From Zopfochytrium polystomum (taxonomy: Eukaryota; Chytridiomycota; Chytridiomycetes; Chytridiales; Chytridiaceae), in the NCBI GenBank assembly GCA_025765615.1, contig JAIVFJ010000002.1, positions 248,001-312,000 on the forward strand: a DNA stretch of 64,000 nucleotides. The letters run 5' to 3'. The notes under the pieces were generated by a model. The model did no database searches. It was not told the origin of the DNA and saw nothing but the letters and a program-made list of their open reading frames with translations. Shown here piece after piece: positions 50,112-61,963 of the stretch (the stretch's first letter is position 1; every line of letters begins with the position of its first letter). The position numbers and the translations under genes were made by a program.

Positions 50112-50612
50112 TTACGCTTCCAGCATAGCATTACTTTCTGAATAAGTGCATCCGGGGCAAGTATTCACTCTGCCTCTCCTTGAGCCAGGCGACGACCCAC
50201 TTGCGGACCGTGCTCGACAGGTCTGCCCTTGCGCGCAGCTCCGCCTTGCTTCCCGACTTGCTGTTCGCCACAACCCCAGCACGTCGAAACGGCCGTATGC
50301 GCTGGCGTGGTCGACGGCGGCGAACGAGTAGCGCAGGGGCAAGCCCGAGTCCTTCCACCACTGCAGCGCGGCGGCGACGGCCTCGAACGAGTGGGGAGAG
50401 CCCCAGCCGCGGCTTTCCACCACTCGAGCGCGTCCAGCCGGTTGTCGCGGCTCGGGGGTGTGTGCCCAGGCCAGCCGTTAGCCCCTTCGACGTGTCTGTG
50501 GCCCAGTCCACGACATCGAGGGAGCCGTCGAGCTGGCGGCATCGGCGATCCCCCCCACGGGAGCCAGGAGCTCGTGGCGATGGAGGAGCTTTAGGCAGAC
50601 GAGATTGCCGCT
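50112..50612 (-). pseudogene. Frame-scrambled ankyrin-like repeat debris
   Basis: Three overlapping minus-strand frames each hold pieces of an ankyrin-like repeat: QLDGSLDVVDWATD (about 50500), NRLDALEWWKAA (about 50430) and ALQWWKDSGLPLRYSF followed by AVDHASAYGRFDVLGLW (about 50370-50270). Repeats of the type DVL-x-WWK-x-SGLPL-x-YS are, to my knowledge, abundant in chytrid genomes. Here consecutive units lie in different frames with no intron signals between them, so the copy is a decayed fragment. GC content is high. Its place next to dead retroelements fits a gene-poor, decaying island. Confidence 0.6.
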
Positions 50613-51435
50613 AAAGTTGGCCCGCCCAGATCGGCGGGACCATTCGGTGCGTCTGCACTCGCTCGAGTCGGAAGAGCGTTGTGACGCGGTAGCCCGATGG
50701 CCGGTGCTCTATGTAGGCGCAGATTGCCCCAATGAGGGTCGTGGGGCGGAGAAGATCCGTCGCCACTGCCGACGACGTGCCAGCTCCCTGCGGTAGTTTA
50801 CCAACCCCTGCTCAATCCAGAACGCGGGCGCCGCGCGCCGCGAGCACCCGGCCGAAGCTCGCAAGGTGTTGGCTGATGAAGACGGTTGTGGGGGAAAAGA
50901 AGGGGGATGCAAATAGTCTCGAAGAAGCGGCTAACCCGAGGGGGAAGACTTGGGCAGCTCAACGCAGAATTCTCAAATGGTGGCGGTGGCGGTGCAATAC
51001 AGCCCCCAACTTCCGCTGACAAGGAAAGTGACCATCGCTGACGCTGACGGACAAGCAGTGGTGGCAAGCAATCTGCATCTTCTGCGCAGGAAAATTACGA
51101 TATTCCCAAATCAAGCCATCAGACAGGACAGTGATGTCGCAGGAGCCGCTCTCATCCAACCCGTCGGCCTACGTCCCAATCGGTTCGTGGGGCACGAGTG
51201 GGGCGTGGGGACGCACTCGCCCTTCATGCACCACCCTCCCATCTCGACTTTCCGTTTCTCCGTAGCTGACCATTCTTCTCTCTCTCACCCTCTCTCTCTC
51301 TCCCTCTCTCTCTCGCTCTCAGGCGCAACCACATGGGCGTCCATTCAGGCGCAGGTAAAATCGTCTCCACCTTTGGGTCCAGTCAGAGGGCTCGACCATG
51401 CGAATACCTTGCGCTGACCCGGACTTCGACGCAAA
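50613..51435. promoter_or_regulatory. Region upstream of PRA1, with possible further ankyrin debris
   Basis: The left part is GC-rich and could hold more ankyrin-type remnants on the minus strand, none readable. The right part includes the CT tract at 51276-51320, which ends in CTCAG and might be an acceptor for an upstream PRA1 exon reading ATTWASIQAQ. Confidence 0.35.
51276..51320. repeat. CT-rich simple repeat upstream of PRA1
   Basis: A CTCTCT run interrupted by a few C bases, about 115 bases before the proposed PRA1 ATG; either promoter element or intron polypyrimidine tract. Confidence 0.85.
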
Positions 51436-52048
51436 ATGAAGGGAACGTCGCGCCTCGCATCCCTCAAGCCCGCTCGCGAATTCTTTGATCGAAACCGTGG
51501 GTTTGCCACCGCCGCTTTTCTTGACTAGCAGACTGCTCCGTGTATTGAATTTCAAAAACCAGGCGTTTCCATCCCCCGCAACTTTGGCGAGTTCAGCGTC
51601 AGGCTGTCGGCGAATCTGCGCTATTTCCAATCCAACTATATCCTTCTGGGCCTCATCGCTGTCCTGTACAGCTTGATCACCAACCTCTGGCTTTTGTTCG
51701 TCGTCGGATACGTTATCTGTATGCAGCCGTTTTTTTGTTTTTTTTTTTTGTTTTTTTTTGTGTAGTCTTGGCTTCCATTGACCCAAAACTGCACAATTTT
51801 TTCCAGTCGGCGTTCACTTCATCTCAAAGCTGCCACCCGAGGGTCCCGTAAGCTTGTTTAACGGAAAAGTTGTTATCACTTCGAGCCAGGCATGGCTCGC
51901 CCTTTCCATTTCTGCATTCGTGCTCCTCTTTTTCACATCGGCCAGCTCCACAATCTTTTGGATTGCGTCCGTCGTGATTGGTGTTGTTGCCCTCCATGCT
52001 GGCTTTATGGAGAAGCCGCTTGAGGATGACTTCTCTGCAGTCGTCTGA
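51436..52048 (+). CDS. PRA1/Yip3 family prenylated Rab acceptor
   Basis: Small four-helix membrane protein of ER/Golgi that binds prenylated Rab GTPases. Exons 51436-51496, 51563-51718 and 51807-52048 total 459 nt, 152 residues, close to the family norm. Motifs: LASLKPAREFFD-RNRVSIP across splice 1, FSVRLSANLRYFQSNYIL, two hydrophobic hairpins (LLGLIAVLYSLITNLWLLF and WLALSISAFVLLFFTS), and the acidic end EKPLEDDFSAVV. Intron 2 is 88 nt and holds a long T/G run (51728-51760) before its TTCCAG acceptor. The ATG at 51436 gives MKGTSRLASL; an upstream exon ending ATTWASIQAQ spliced at GAAG (51440) is an alternative N-terminus. An AATAAA follows at 52134. Confidence 0.88.
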
Positions 52049-52133
52049 TCCGTCAAACCGATCGACGGCGCATCGCGCTGAAACGAGGATTGAGTTGTTT
52101 TCGTTCTATATGTGCGTCATATTCGTAAGAGCA

Positions 52134-52139
52134 AATAAA
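52134..52139 (+). terminator. AATAAA polyadenylation signal for PRA1
   Basis: A canonical hexamer located 86 bases after the PRA1 stop codon, between convergent genes. Confidence 0.55.
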
Positions 52140-52227
52140 CAGAGCGAAGCGAACACTACTGCCCACGATTTATATTCATATCAAAGACGACCCGCCACGT
52201 TCATGCGCAAACAGACCAGGTGGTTCC

Positions 52228-54423
52228 TCAAGGCTGGCAACGACCGGGGAAACGGGGGTACAGGCAGACCTCCCTCACAGTGTAAGCGTCAACGAGCCAG
52301 GCGAGGAATCTTTCGACGCCGAGCCCGAAGCCGCCGTGCTCGCACGTCCCGTACTTGCGCTGGTCCGTAAACCAGTAGTACGGCGTCGGGTCGATTCCCT
52401 CGCGCTTGTATCCCTCAAGAAGCTCGGCAAGGTCGGAAATCCTCATACTACCGCCAACAATCTCACCAACGCCTGGCATCAGAACGTCGACACTCTCTGT
52501 CAGGCGCCGGTCGTCTGCGCACCGCTTCATGTAGAAGCTCTTTATCTCGACCGGGAATTTACAAAGAAGAATCGGTTCGTTCAGTGTGTCGGTCATCCGT
52601 CGTTCGGGGCTTTCGGGAATGTCCTCGCCAAACTGGAAGTCGGCTCCAGTCTTTTCGTTTTTGATGCCATGCTCGTTAAGCCACTTGATTGCATCGGAGT
52701 AAGGCATACGGCGGAAGGGCTTCTTGGGAGCTTTGAAGTTAGGGTTGAGCTGCTTCATGATTTCCGCTCCGAGCGGGTCCGCTAACACCGTGTCGACGAC
52801 AGTTACAATCTGAAACCCCGTTTTGAGTATTCAACACGCAATGAGGAGACCGTTGTAAGAGCACGAACCATATCCTCGATGAAGTCCAGAAGGTCGTCGA
52901 ACGTGATGAAGGCCAACTCAGCTTCGCAATGAGTGAACTGGGACAAATGACGGCGAGTGTGAGCGTTCTCGGCTCTGAACGATTCAGCAATGCAGTACGA
53001 GTCGCCGACAGATGCAAGAGTTGTCTCCAAGTAGAGCTGAGAGCTTTGGGTGAGGTACGCCTCTTCGCCGTAGTACTTGAAGCCAAACAGCGTTGCACCT
53101 CCTTCAACTTGTGTCTGCACCATCAAGGGTGGGGTCACTTCCGTGAGGTGGCGTTTCTCGAAGAAGTCGCGGAAAGCCTTGATGACAACGTGCCGGATCT
53201 TCAGGATGGAGGATGTCTTCTCGCCACGGATCACTAAGTGTCGTTTGTCCAACAGGAGGTCTGGACTTGATTCCTGCAGAGGTTCAACGCAATGCGGTAA
53301 TAAGTTCGACTTATTTTTGCTGTTTCTGTTGCTAACCTGGTTGAACTGATTTTCGATGGATTCCTCGTTGGCTGGTGCCTTCCCAATAATCTCCCAATAG
53401 TCGACAATCAACTCGTGACCACCAGGAGCGGACTTGCCTTCAGGAACTTTCTCCAAAACTCCGAAGAGCTTCACGGTCGACTCGCGAGTCAGTGTGAGGG
53501 CATCGTAGGTGTGGCACTGGCCCAGAAGTTAGATTCGCCGAGTCATTTTTCAAATTTCATCGGTTCGACTCACAAGTTTCCCACGGAGGATGGTTTGCAA
53601 GAAGCCGCTACCATCGCGGAGAACAATGAAGATGAGATCCTTGCCTTGCACGCGAAGGTTATGAACCCAACCACTCGCGACGACTCGCTTGCCGCGGTGT
53701 TCGGCTCCCTCTCGGATTTTGATCTGGAATAACAGAAGGCGGTTTTGCGTCATCAACAAACGCAGGATCCGAAACGGCAGTTGCAACTCACTTTTACAGG
53801 AGCAGGAAGCGCGGGATCGTTCACAAGGACCACGGACTTGGCCTCCTCAAGCTTTTTAGCCTCCTCAGCGGCCCGAGTTGCAGCCAACTCTGCATTCTTC
53901 TTCGCCTGTTCTTCCGCCTTGACGCGCTTCTTCTCGTTCGTTTCCCAGCCTTTCTTCGCCTTCTTCAATGCGGCTCCAGAGATTGGAACGAACCCCTCCA
54001 CGTGGTCCTTCCGGACCATGATCGCGACTGACTCGTTCCCGTTCACCGACTCGAGAGCGCGAAGAGGGGTACGGAACGGCATCTTTTCGGATCCAACTCC
54101 TTCCTGGTCATGGCCAGCGATCTCGCATACGAATAGCTTGGTTGTGCCTGGATGCGGGAGGGAAGAAGATGAGAGAGCGTTTGGCACTGTTCTGATCGAG
54201 CTGCATGCGCACCGTCCGTCATCGGTTGGGTCTGTTTCGGGTTCTTCTCTTTGTCGCTTGCCTCTTCTGCTGAAGATTTATCCAATGATGTCGATTCTCC
54301 CGCTGCTGCTGCCGCCGCCGCCGCTGCTGCTACTCTTTGCTGCAATGCCTCGCGTAGTGCAAACGTCTGCTCCTGCAAGTCTCTTATGCTCTTCCTTTCT
54401 TTCAAAATCAAGTCAACTCTCAT
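52228..54423 (-). CDS. DED81: Asparaginyl-tRNA synthetase, cytoplasmic
   Basis: Class II aminoacyl-tRNA synthetase charging tRNA-Asn. The ATG at 54423 leads into an Ala/Lys-rich eukaryotic N-terminal extension (MRVDLILKERKS, a run of about ten Ala); a splice at the GACG donor joins QPMTDG to TTKLFVCEIAG. A charged helix follows (KKGWETNEKKRVKAEEQ). The anticodon-binding OB domain has GKRVVASGWVHNLRVQG and IVLRDGSGFLQTIL. Catalytic motif 1 is in IRHVVIKAFRDFFEKRHLTEV, motif 2 in YCIAESFRAENAHTRRHLSQF, and motif 3 in GFGLGVERFLAWL. The end is YPRFPGRCQP, close to the usual C-terminus. Several introns interrupt it, for example 52812-52868, and others near 53280-53340, 53520-53575 and 53735-53790. 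All catalytic motifs are intact. Confidence 0.95.
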
Positions 54424-54586
54424 GAGAATGAAAACGAGCAAAAGGCTCCAAAAATTTCAGAAATTTCCTCGCCCAATCATCAACCAATCACCCCCGACAA
54501 GCAGCCATTGGACGCATTTTCTACCTCCATGACCAACTGTTCGCAGCACCATATGTATTAAAGAGTTTCTTTTCTCAAAGCTCAAG
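54424..54586. promoter_or_regulatory. Compact divergent promoter, AsnRS (-) and small ORF (+)
   Basis: Only 163 bases separate the two start codons, so both genes must share this promoter if the small plus-strand gene is real. A CCAAT-type element (CCAATCA) occurs near 54475-54490 and its direct neighbour repeats AACCAATCA. Confidence 0.5.
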
Positions 54587-54819
54587 ATGGAGCAACGAGG
54601 GCCGCCCGCAGTTTCCGTCCCAGCATTTGAAGAAACTGGCCCCGAGCTTGTGGGTTGGCAACCACATCGGTGGGCTTTCGGTGGCAAGTACGGTGTAAGT
54701 GGCACAGGGCTTGTGGTCAAGAAAAATAGTACCGACTAGGCACGTACCAATTCCACTACTTGCAGTTTACCGACAGCGCTAGCCGTTACTTGGCGCATCA
54801 TTTCTCTGCTCTCCACTGA
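54587..54819 (+). CDS. Putative two-exon 53-residue protein, unassigned
   Basis: Exon 1 (54587-54694, 108 nt) starts with ATG and reads MEQRGPPAVSVPAFEETG, then GWQPHRWAFGGKYG. A GTAAGT donor and a pyrimidine-rich TTGCAG acceptor bound a 71-nt intron (54695-54765), and exon 2 (54766-54819) adds FTDSASRYLAHHFSALH before TGA. The splice keeps frame exactly. Composition (Trp, His, Gly, Pro, aromatic) is protein-like, and the size and short basic-aromatic C-terminus recall small accessory subunits of mitochondrial complexes, but I recognise no family. Divergent from AsnRS; convergent with NUP192, whose stop lies 101 bases away. Too short for most gene callers. Confidence 0.5.
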
Positions 54820-54919
54820 GGATCGGTCCAAAGAAGTGCCAGAAACATGGACGATGTGCCGCCACAACAGAAGCATCCAGTGCTCAACGATAACTGCAAG
54901 CCGGTTCAAATTTTACGAA

Positions 54920-57900
54920 TCAACAATCAAGGTTTGGCAAACTCCGTGATTTCTTACATAACACGACACCGAGCTCCTCGGCTGTGGCTTTGCCCTCCAC
55001 GGCGAGCTGTCTCCGAGCCAGCTGCTGTCGCTGCGCTGTCGACAATTCTGTAATAAAGGCCTCCCCTGAACGCTCAACGATCTTTAAATCAATTGTTAGG
55101 CTGGGAAGCGATGCCGAAAATGATCCTTGTACCTCGTTAATTTCATCGACGGGTGCTCGCTGAAGATCTTGGGCCTTCAATTTTATGCTTTTGTGCCGAT
55201 CCAACAGCCTCAGTAGGTGGTTGACAGAAGCATCAAGAATCTTTCCAGAGGCCAATGGATTCAATCTGGCATCTACTCGGAGGGTTGTTGGTTAAAGAAC
55301 AAGAGTTCAGGCCTTTCTCAAACCAGTTGCACCGTCACGGCTGTCCTCAGTGGAAAATAAAGTTGCCACTGCTAAATGAGCTGGCCGACCTGCAAAGGTT
55401 TATTGTCAGTTAGGGAATTCATCACAAAAGGTGAATAGAAAGCATGTCTCGCCTTGTGAGGCATGTGTGGCTTCCTCAAAGAATGATAAAAGATGGCGCA
55501 CAATTAATAGGTGATGCCGCCGTACTTCTTGAAGTGTTGTCAGCGAATGAATTCGGACCATCAACAGTGCAAATAACTCTAACCTGAATCATCTGAGTAC
55601 AGTGCAGGGCTTTGAGAAAAGTGAATTAGGGTTTGAACAATCACACTATCCAGGGTGCGAAAGCCAGGACCATTCAGCTTTGCAAACAGAAGTAGGCGTC
55701 AACAATCAGACTGGACACGTGATGTTCAGATCAACTCACCTCTGCCTCCAACACTGCCCTTGCGCTCGACATGCAGGCAAAGAGAGAAACGAGCTCCTCA
55801 ACAACTTCTCGGCCTACTTCGGTTTCTGGAGTTGTCCTGTCGCGCAAAATGGCCACAAAAGTGTTCATGTGCCTAGTGATGAAAAAAGACACTTTGTGCG
55901 AGGCTTGAGCGAAATCGCGGCCAGACTGCACGACAATGCTGGAAACAAGCCGAAGCACTTGAACCAACAGCTCGTTGTACACTTGAGAAGCATCCGGGAC
56001 ATACATGTCCGAATCTTGTGCAAACAAGGCTCAGGTGAGTTCAAGGCAGAAGCGGGACATACCCATATCGTCAGATGCTTCAGGTCGGTCCTTGATGAAT
56101 TCCAAATCGGTGAGCTGGTCAAGAACTCCGCTATCCACAAGTCGCTCGACTCCGTCTTTTGACTTTGATAGGCGCAGGAAGAAGCTCATTTTGCCGTCAA
56201 AAGAGTACTTCGCACGCATTGTTTCATCTGTTGTATAACATCAGATCAGGCCATGCAAGACAAGCGTTCGAACTTACGTCGATCCGGATACCTCAAGTGC
56301 ATCACCAAGGCTGAATCATCCTTCCTCAAAGACCCAACAAACTCACTCAAGTAGTTTCGAGCTGAAATAAACGCTAGCACTCGGTTTGGCGATTCCTGGG
56401 TCGGCAAGGAAAATATAGCCTCCAGGACTGCGAAGGCAGTTATCTGACCAACTTCATTTTCCCGGCACGCATCTTTGCACAGTGATTCGAGAAGTCGTTC
56501 GCCATATCCTTTTATGACAGCAACGTTACCAACAACAAGATTGGCGCGGTAAGCTGACGACGTAAGTGGTGGCCTACTGCGGCTGTCGCGGCTGGACGCA
56601 AAGGGGCTTGGGATCTCTGAGTCTGCATTAGGCTGTTCGAGGCTGTCCAAGTCATCAGGGCCTGTGTATAAAAGATAGTACAAAAGGGCAGAGCAGGCAC
56701 TTGTTCGTAACGGTGAAGTAGCCCCAGGGACCACCAGTAGGTTTAGAATTCCTTTTAGCACAATGTCCAAAAGTCCGTCAACAGGAAGCCGTCCTTGTGC
56801 TGAAACTGAGGAACCAGTGCTGGATGCCATCGAAGAGCTTCGCAAAATCGACTGAAAGGTCCGATCTCGGTACATCTGGCACACAAGCTGCAAAACCACA
56901 CTTGCAATACGTTCCAGAATTTCCATGGGGACGTTTTGTCCAATCTTTGCAAAGATCGCCCCCATGATTTCAAAGGCTTTTTCCTCCCGATTAGCAACGG
57001 GGAAAGCGTCAAAACTTTTTCCAAAGGCAGTGCGGGTAACTTTGCACCAGCTTTCAAGACAGTGCAGCCATGCACCAAATTCTGCCACCTTTTGGTTTAC
57101 ATCGAGAAGCAGCTTCATAGTGTTACGTATTTCAAACCGAGATCGCACTCGATCCTCTGCGGACAGCACTCCGCCGCTTCGCTCAAACTGCTTCTGCCGC
57201 TCGACAACTAGCGCATAAGTTGCGACCATGTTATATACTGTCCGGCCGTACTCATCTTTTTGAGTGAATAAACGGAGGTCTCGCGTTCCCAAAAGTGTTT
57301 CCACATCCACCTGAGCTGGCTCGGCCATTTCAAACTTTAGCGAGTTGAGAAGGTCCAACATTTTTGTGAGGGGCTGCTCAAATCGAACTCCTCTTTGGTA
57401 ACCTCCTTGATTGGGGAGCGATACAAACAACAAATTTAGCAAGCTTTGCACATGGGAGCGCTGTCCAGCGATGGACGTCAGTTGCAGCTCAAGTGCTAAG
57501 GTCTCAAGGAGCCATGCACGCTGATGGAGTTGTGACACAAGCAGATCAGGGTGCTCCAAGTCTTCAAGAAAGTCTCCTGGCATAGCTTCCAGCTGTCGCC
57601 GAAAGAAGTCCTCTGTTGTGCGGAGGAAACGCATTGTTGCTACTGAAGTGGACTCATCGACGCAAATCCGGTAGATCAGCTGATAACATTTTTCGCCAAG
57701 CTTCGGATGCAGTACGTACAGAGGGACTTCCGCATCATCAGCATCCATGTGGTCAGATCCATCACTTTTTGCACTGGTTCCAATTCGAAGCATGTTCAAA
57801 ATGACGTGTAGGCATGATCGCCTTCCGCTAATAGTCTCCTCTTCAATTTCAACAAAGGGTGGGGCCTTCCTGACATTGTAGCCAAGGAGATAATGCGATA

Positions 57901-60900
57901 CAGTTGGGAAAGCTCCTTGCTGGGCAACATTGGAAACCAGCAAGTCCAGAATAGCAAGCCGAATTCTGTTGGAAATACCAGGCACTTCTGCAGGTCGACT
58001 GGAGAACTCGTGGAAGAGTTCGTCCACAAGTTGGCCATCATTACGGTCTTGAAAAATGTTTAAAAACTGCGATTCATCTGAATCAGGCAACTCTGGTTCT
58101 TCAATTGAGAGCCGATGTACGAATCCGGACACAACTCTCACGCTTTCGGAGCTGGAACTTAGGATGCCAACGAGACGATTTACCCTTACATTCTTGCTGC
58201 TTGTATCAACTGTGTTGAAGACTGGTGACCGGGATAGCACTTTCAAAATATTTACAGACAATAGATTGATTTCGTCATCAACAGTGCAGTTCACAAAAAG
58301 GGCTATTGTTGTGACTGTATCCTTGTAAAATGCAAGAAGTTGGTCGAGGCCGGTCAGCGAGTTTGGGACACGGAGGACTCGGCCATGCTCCAATGACGCC
58401 AAGTCCAAAACAAATTCTTGGACCCCGAGAACTCGTAGGAGAATGCGGAGTGACAGCTTCACAGCAAGACTGAACGGAGGGCACTGACTCGCGTACTCAT
58501 TGACTCGCTCCACTCCATTTGTGAGAACATCAAGTATACGCTTCAAGAGGGGTGATCCACACATAATTCTTGCGATAACAGAGAACCCTGGGTGTGAGGA
58601 GATTGCGTGAACATCAGCACTCTGGATAGTGCTTCCTGGTTCGGCGACTGTGACATCACTATAACGCCCTGACACAAACAAGGTATCGAATGCTTTCACG
58701 CACTGATCAAAGAGAGCGAGCGATGACGCAATCATCCTCCATCGCTCAGTTGTGCTTGTAAAGGCTCGATTGTGCACTTTGAGGAAAATATCCTCAACAA
58801 CAAAATCAACATACTTTGATGCGACAGGTATTTCTCTACTGAACGGTACAGCCATGTTGTCGGCGGATGGCGGAATGATAGCATTAAGGGAAAGCGGATT
58901 GTTCTTGGAACTGATCATCAGCACATTGAGAAGCGTGAGAAATGCAATCGTTTCGGGATAAGTTTGGTTTTGCGACTCGATTTGTTCAAGATCATAGCGG
59001 ATTCCCTCCATTCGAGTTGGACGACCTTGCACAGATGCTCCAAAGCTGCTAAACCTTTGGGTGTCGACACTGACAATTCCTGGCCTTGGAACAATTTCCG
59101 CCTGCTCCAAGTGCCACCACACTGCTGGCGCAATCTCTGATGTTCCGACCTCTTCGTCAGGAACTGCAAATGCAGCTATTGCTTGGAGGAGCGCTGCTTT
59201 CAGGTCAACAGAAACTTTGCGGTTTAATAGCGCGAAAAGGGTGTTGATGGCCTGAAATCCAGGGTTTGTGTAGAGTGTTATCCTGGCTCGCCGAGAGTAC
59301 CTCGCAATTTGTGCAAGAAGCATAAGGAATGCTTGCTGGAGTGCCAGCTCCTTTGGGTGTATTTCTCGGTCTGGGTACGCTGCCAGAGTTTGGGCTGACA
59401 TGCTCAATGAGTTGAAGAATGCTGTCCAAGAGATCACATGGTTTTGCACAGACAGAAACTGCGCAGCATGTTCTGCAGACTTCGGGCCTTCTGCGAGAGA
59501 CGAAAGCAGTACAAGTGAGGCTCTTAACAGAGGGACAGAGCGGACATCTAAGAGGTATTTCAAAAACTTGCGCAGCTCTGAGTCTGTCCAAAAATTGAGG
59601 CCCGCATCTGGTTGATACCGATGGACTACTCCAGTTAGTAGGAGCAGGCTCTCGAAGGCCGAAGTTTCCGGGGGGGTGTCATCAGGAGCGAAAGCTTCAG
59701 TACCACGAGAAGGGACATCTTCCGCATGGGTTTTTAGGTTTCGAACAATTCTGCCCATTGTGCTAATAAAATCTATCACGAGCTGCTTATAAGTCTCCAC
59801 AATGATATCTTGGGTGTCCCGATCAAGAATCGCAGATGCTGGCGCTGTCGAGTCTACACCACTGTCCGGAGACAGAAATGAAAGTGCTCGCTCCACGCAG
59901 AAGGCAAATGGGGAGGAGACCAGGAACTGTTCCACTTTGCTGTCCACGGACTCAACGCCCCACTGATCGAACATCGGGAAACGGGCTCGAACTTTCTTGA
60001 GAGAAGCACCAAGTTGAAGGGCAGATATACTTTGCAAGCTTGTCGAATTCCACCTCAGAGGGCCCCAGACGAGATTCATCAAAGATTTCAGCTTTGCAGC
60101 AACAGCAGCTGGTTCACTCTCGCTCTCAATTGTTGTCGCTGTGAAGGACTGGAGCGCACGTAAAGATGAGGCAAACAGGACTTGCCAAACTGGATCAATC
60201 AGTTCCAGGTTTTTGATTGAATCGAAAATGGTGAGCATGTCGCTTGCGTCAAGTTTTTGTTGAACCGCAAGACTGAGTAACAACTCAGCCAAAGCAAGTC
60301 TGACCCGCAACAGCTGGTTAAGATGAAGAATAATCAGTTCTTCAGAAAGTCCAGCATTCTTGAGCTGCGAACCGCCAAGGGCTCCGGCCGCAGTTGTATC
60401 GTCGCGCAGTCCAGAAACCCTATCGCTTAGCTCGACAAGACGCCTCAAAATTGTGCTAGCTAATCGCACACCGTCGGTTGTTTGGCCCAATATCCGATCT
60501 AGGTGAAAGGAGAATAACTTTTTCGTTCGAACTGCAACCTCGGAACGCGTTGCACCCTGAAGCAGCAGGGAAATGCATTCAATTGACGCAAGGCGCTCTC
60601 GGCTGTACTCCAAAATAGCCACATCCAGTGAATCGCGATCAAAAACAGGCTGTTCCGAGATTGCGTGACGAAGGAGACTCGCGGCTTTCTCCTCGTTGAT
60701 GTGGAGCAGGTCTGATAGCAAGATTGCGCTCCGGACAAACTCCTGATTCGCGACCTCACTGCGGCCCGACACGACAATTTTCCCTTGTCCAGCCACCATC
60801 AGCTTCATGGCAAGTCGAACTCGAAATTCTCACCCGTCTGGATTTCCTTGCGTTTTGCGTCGCTCTTTTTCTCTTCCCTAAGTAAGTCACGAAGAGCGTC

Positions 60901-61416
60901 TCGCGATCGAGCAAGGGCCAATTCCAATGTTTTAACGTCCGCAGACGGGTCTCCGATTGCCGTCGAGATTAAGTCTTGCAGCTGGTTTGTAAAGAAGAGC
61001 AAATTGATGAAGTTTAAGCTCCAATGCCAGCGTAACAGCTGCCCAGCATGCGGTCTTCGAAGGAAAAACGTTGAAACTGCCCCCATTGAATTGTGGGGTC
61101 GTGTTTGCAATTGCGCAGCTACTTTTCACGCGTCGAAGAGATCAAAACCCCACCACGGGCGCACGAGAAGTCTCTACACGCTGTAAAATCCTTTGCTCCA
61201 CATGCAGGCTGTGATAGTTCTATGGTGTTTTTCATAAAAAGCACCTGTGGGGAGTTCGCAGTATAGGTGTGCATGTCGCATACCGCCTCCCCAAGCCTCG
61301 CGGGCCAAAGGAAGATCGCGCACCAAGGACATTTTATGGGCTTGCAACACTCATCTTACCTCTTCGAACGTAGTCCAAGACTGGATTTGAGGGGTCTCGT
61401 CTGACATCGCCGCCAT
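54920..61416 (-). CDS. NUP192: Inner-ring nucleoporin Nup192/Nup205
   Basis: Large alpha-helical scaffold of the nuclear pore inner ring. Exon 1 (61416-61360) encodes MAAMSDETPQIQSWTTFEE, ending at a GTAAGA donor; exon 2 begins at 60981 (LQDLISTAIGDPSADVK, phase 0) and reaches KRKEIQTG near 60870. A 56-nt intron then joins to KIVVSGRSEVANQEF and EFVRSAILLSDLLHINEE, the family's N-terminal signature. Exon 3 is one frame of about 1,510 codons to a GTAAGT donor near 56270. Marks include FISTMGRIVRNLKTHAED, LRKFLKYLLDVRSVPLLRASL and FEQPLTKMLDLLNSL. Smaller exons at 56240-54920 add MSFFLRLSKSKDGVERLV, LFAQDSDMYVPDASQVYNEL and ASVNHLLRLLDRHKSI. Total is near 1,800 residues, fitting Nup192/205. The ATG at 60808 lies inside intron 2 and is not the start. 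Middle exon borders between 55265 and 56000 are approximate. Confidence 0.88.
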
Positions 61417-61963
61417 CCTGCAGAGATCACGGCTGCGGCGGCCTTCGATCGACTCCAAGCCACCTGAAAAGCAGCTGACAAGTCCTCTTCAAAGACGATG
61501 ACAAGGACGGTTGTGTTGCAGAATCTCCGACCGTCAGTCAGTCGTTTTTGACGACTTCGGTGGCAGGAACAGTTCCCCGTATACGGCCAAGCAGAATGAA
61601 ACACAGTGCACCGGGAAAACGATAGAGTTGGCACTTGTTTTCCAATGTGCACTGACTTGAAATTGAACGCGTTGGAGGGAGTAATACTGCCTGGGTGACG
61701 GTTTCACTGTCGAGCGCCTTTCCTTGCTCCTTTCCTAATCACGAGCGAAGTTGGACGCGGAAGCTCATCTGCTTGTCACTCTCAAAACGTAACAACACGA
61801 AACTTCATTTCACAACGACTCGGCGGATGCTCATTTCTACAACAAACCCTTGTCCGGTTGGTTTGTCACCGTGACAATCCGGCCGATTCAGTGCCATAGC
61901 CGAAAGCCAATAAATTCCTTCTGCTTTATTCAAATGAACGACTCTACGCACTGCGCAGTCGCC
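61417..61963. promoter_or_regulatory. Intergenic region containing the NUP192 promoter
   Basis: About 550 bases upstream of NUP192 and downstream of the short-chain dehydrogenase, both minus. ORFs here look spurious. No repeat or clear motif seen. Confidence 0.45.

Noticed and set aside
56246..60808. NUP192 start at the ATG at 60808
   Set aside because: That ATG lies in a 56-nt intron; splicing to upstream exons restores the conserved N-terminus.
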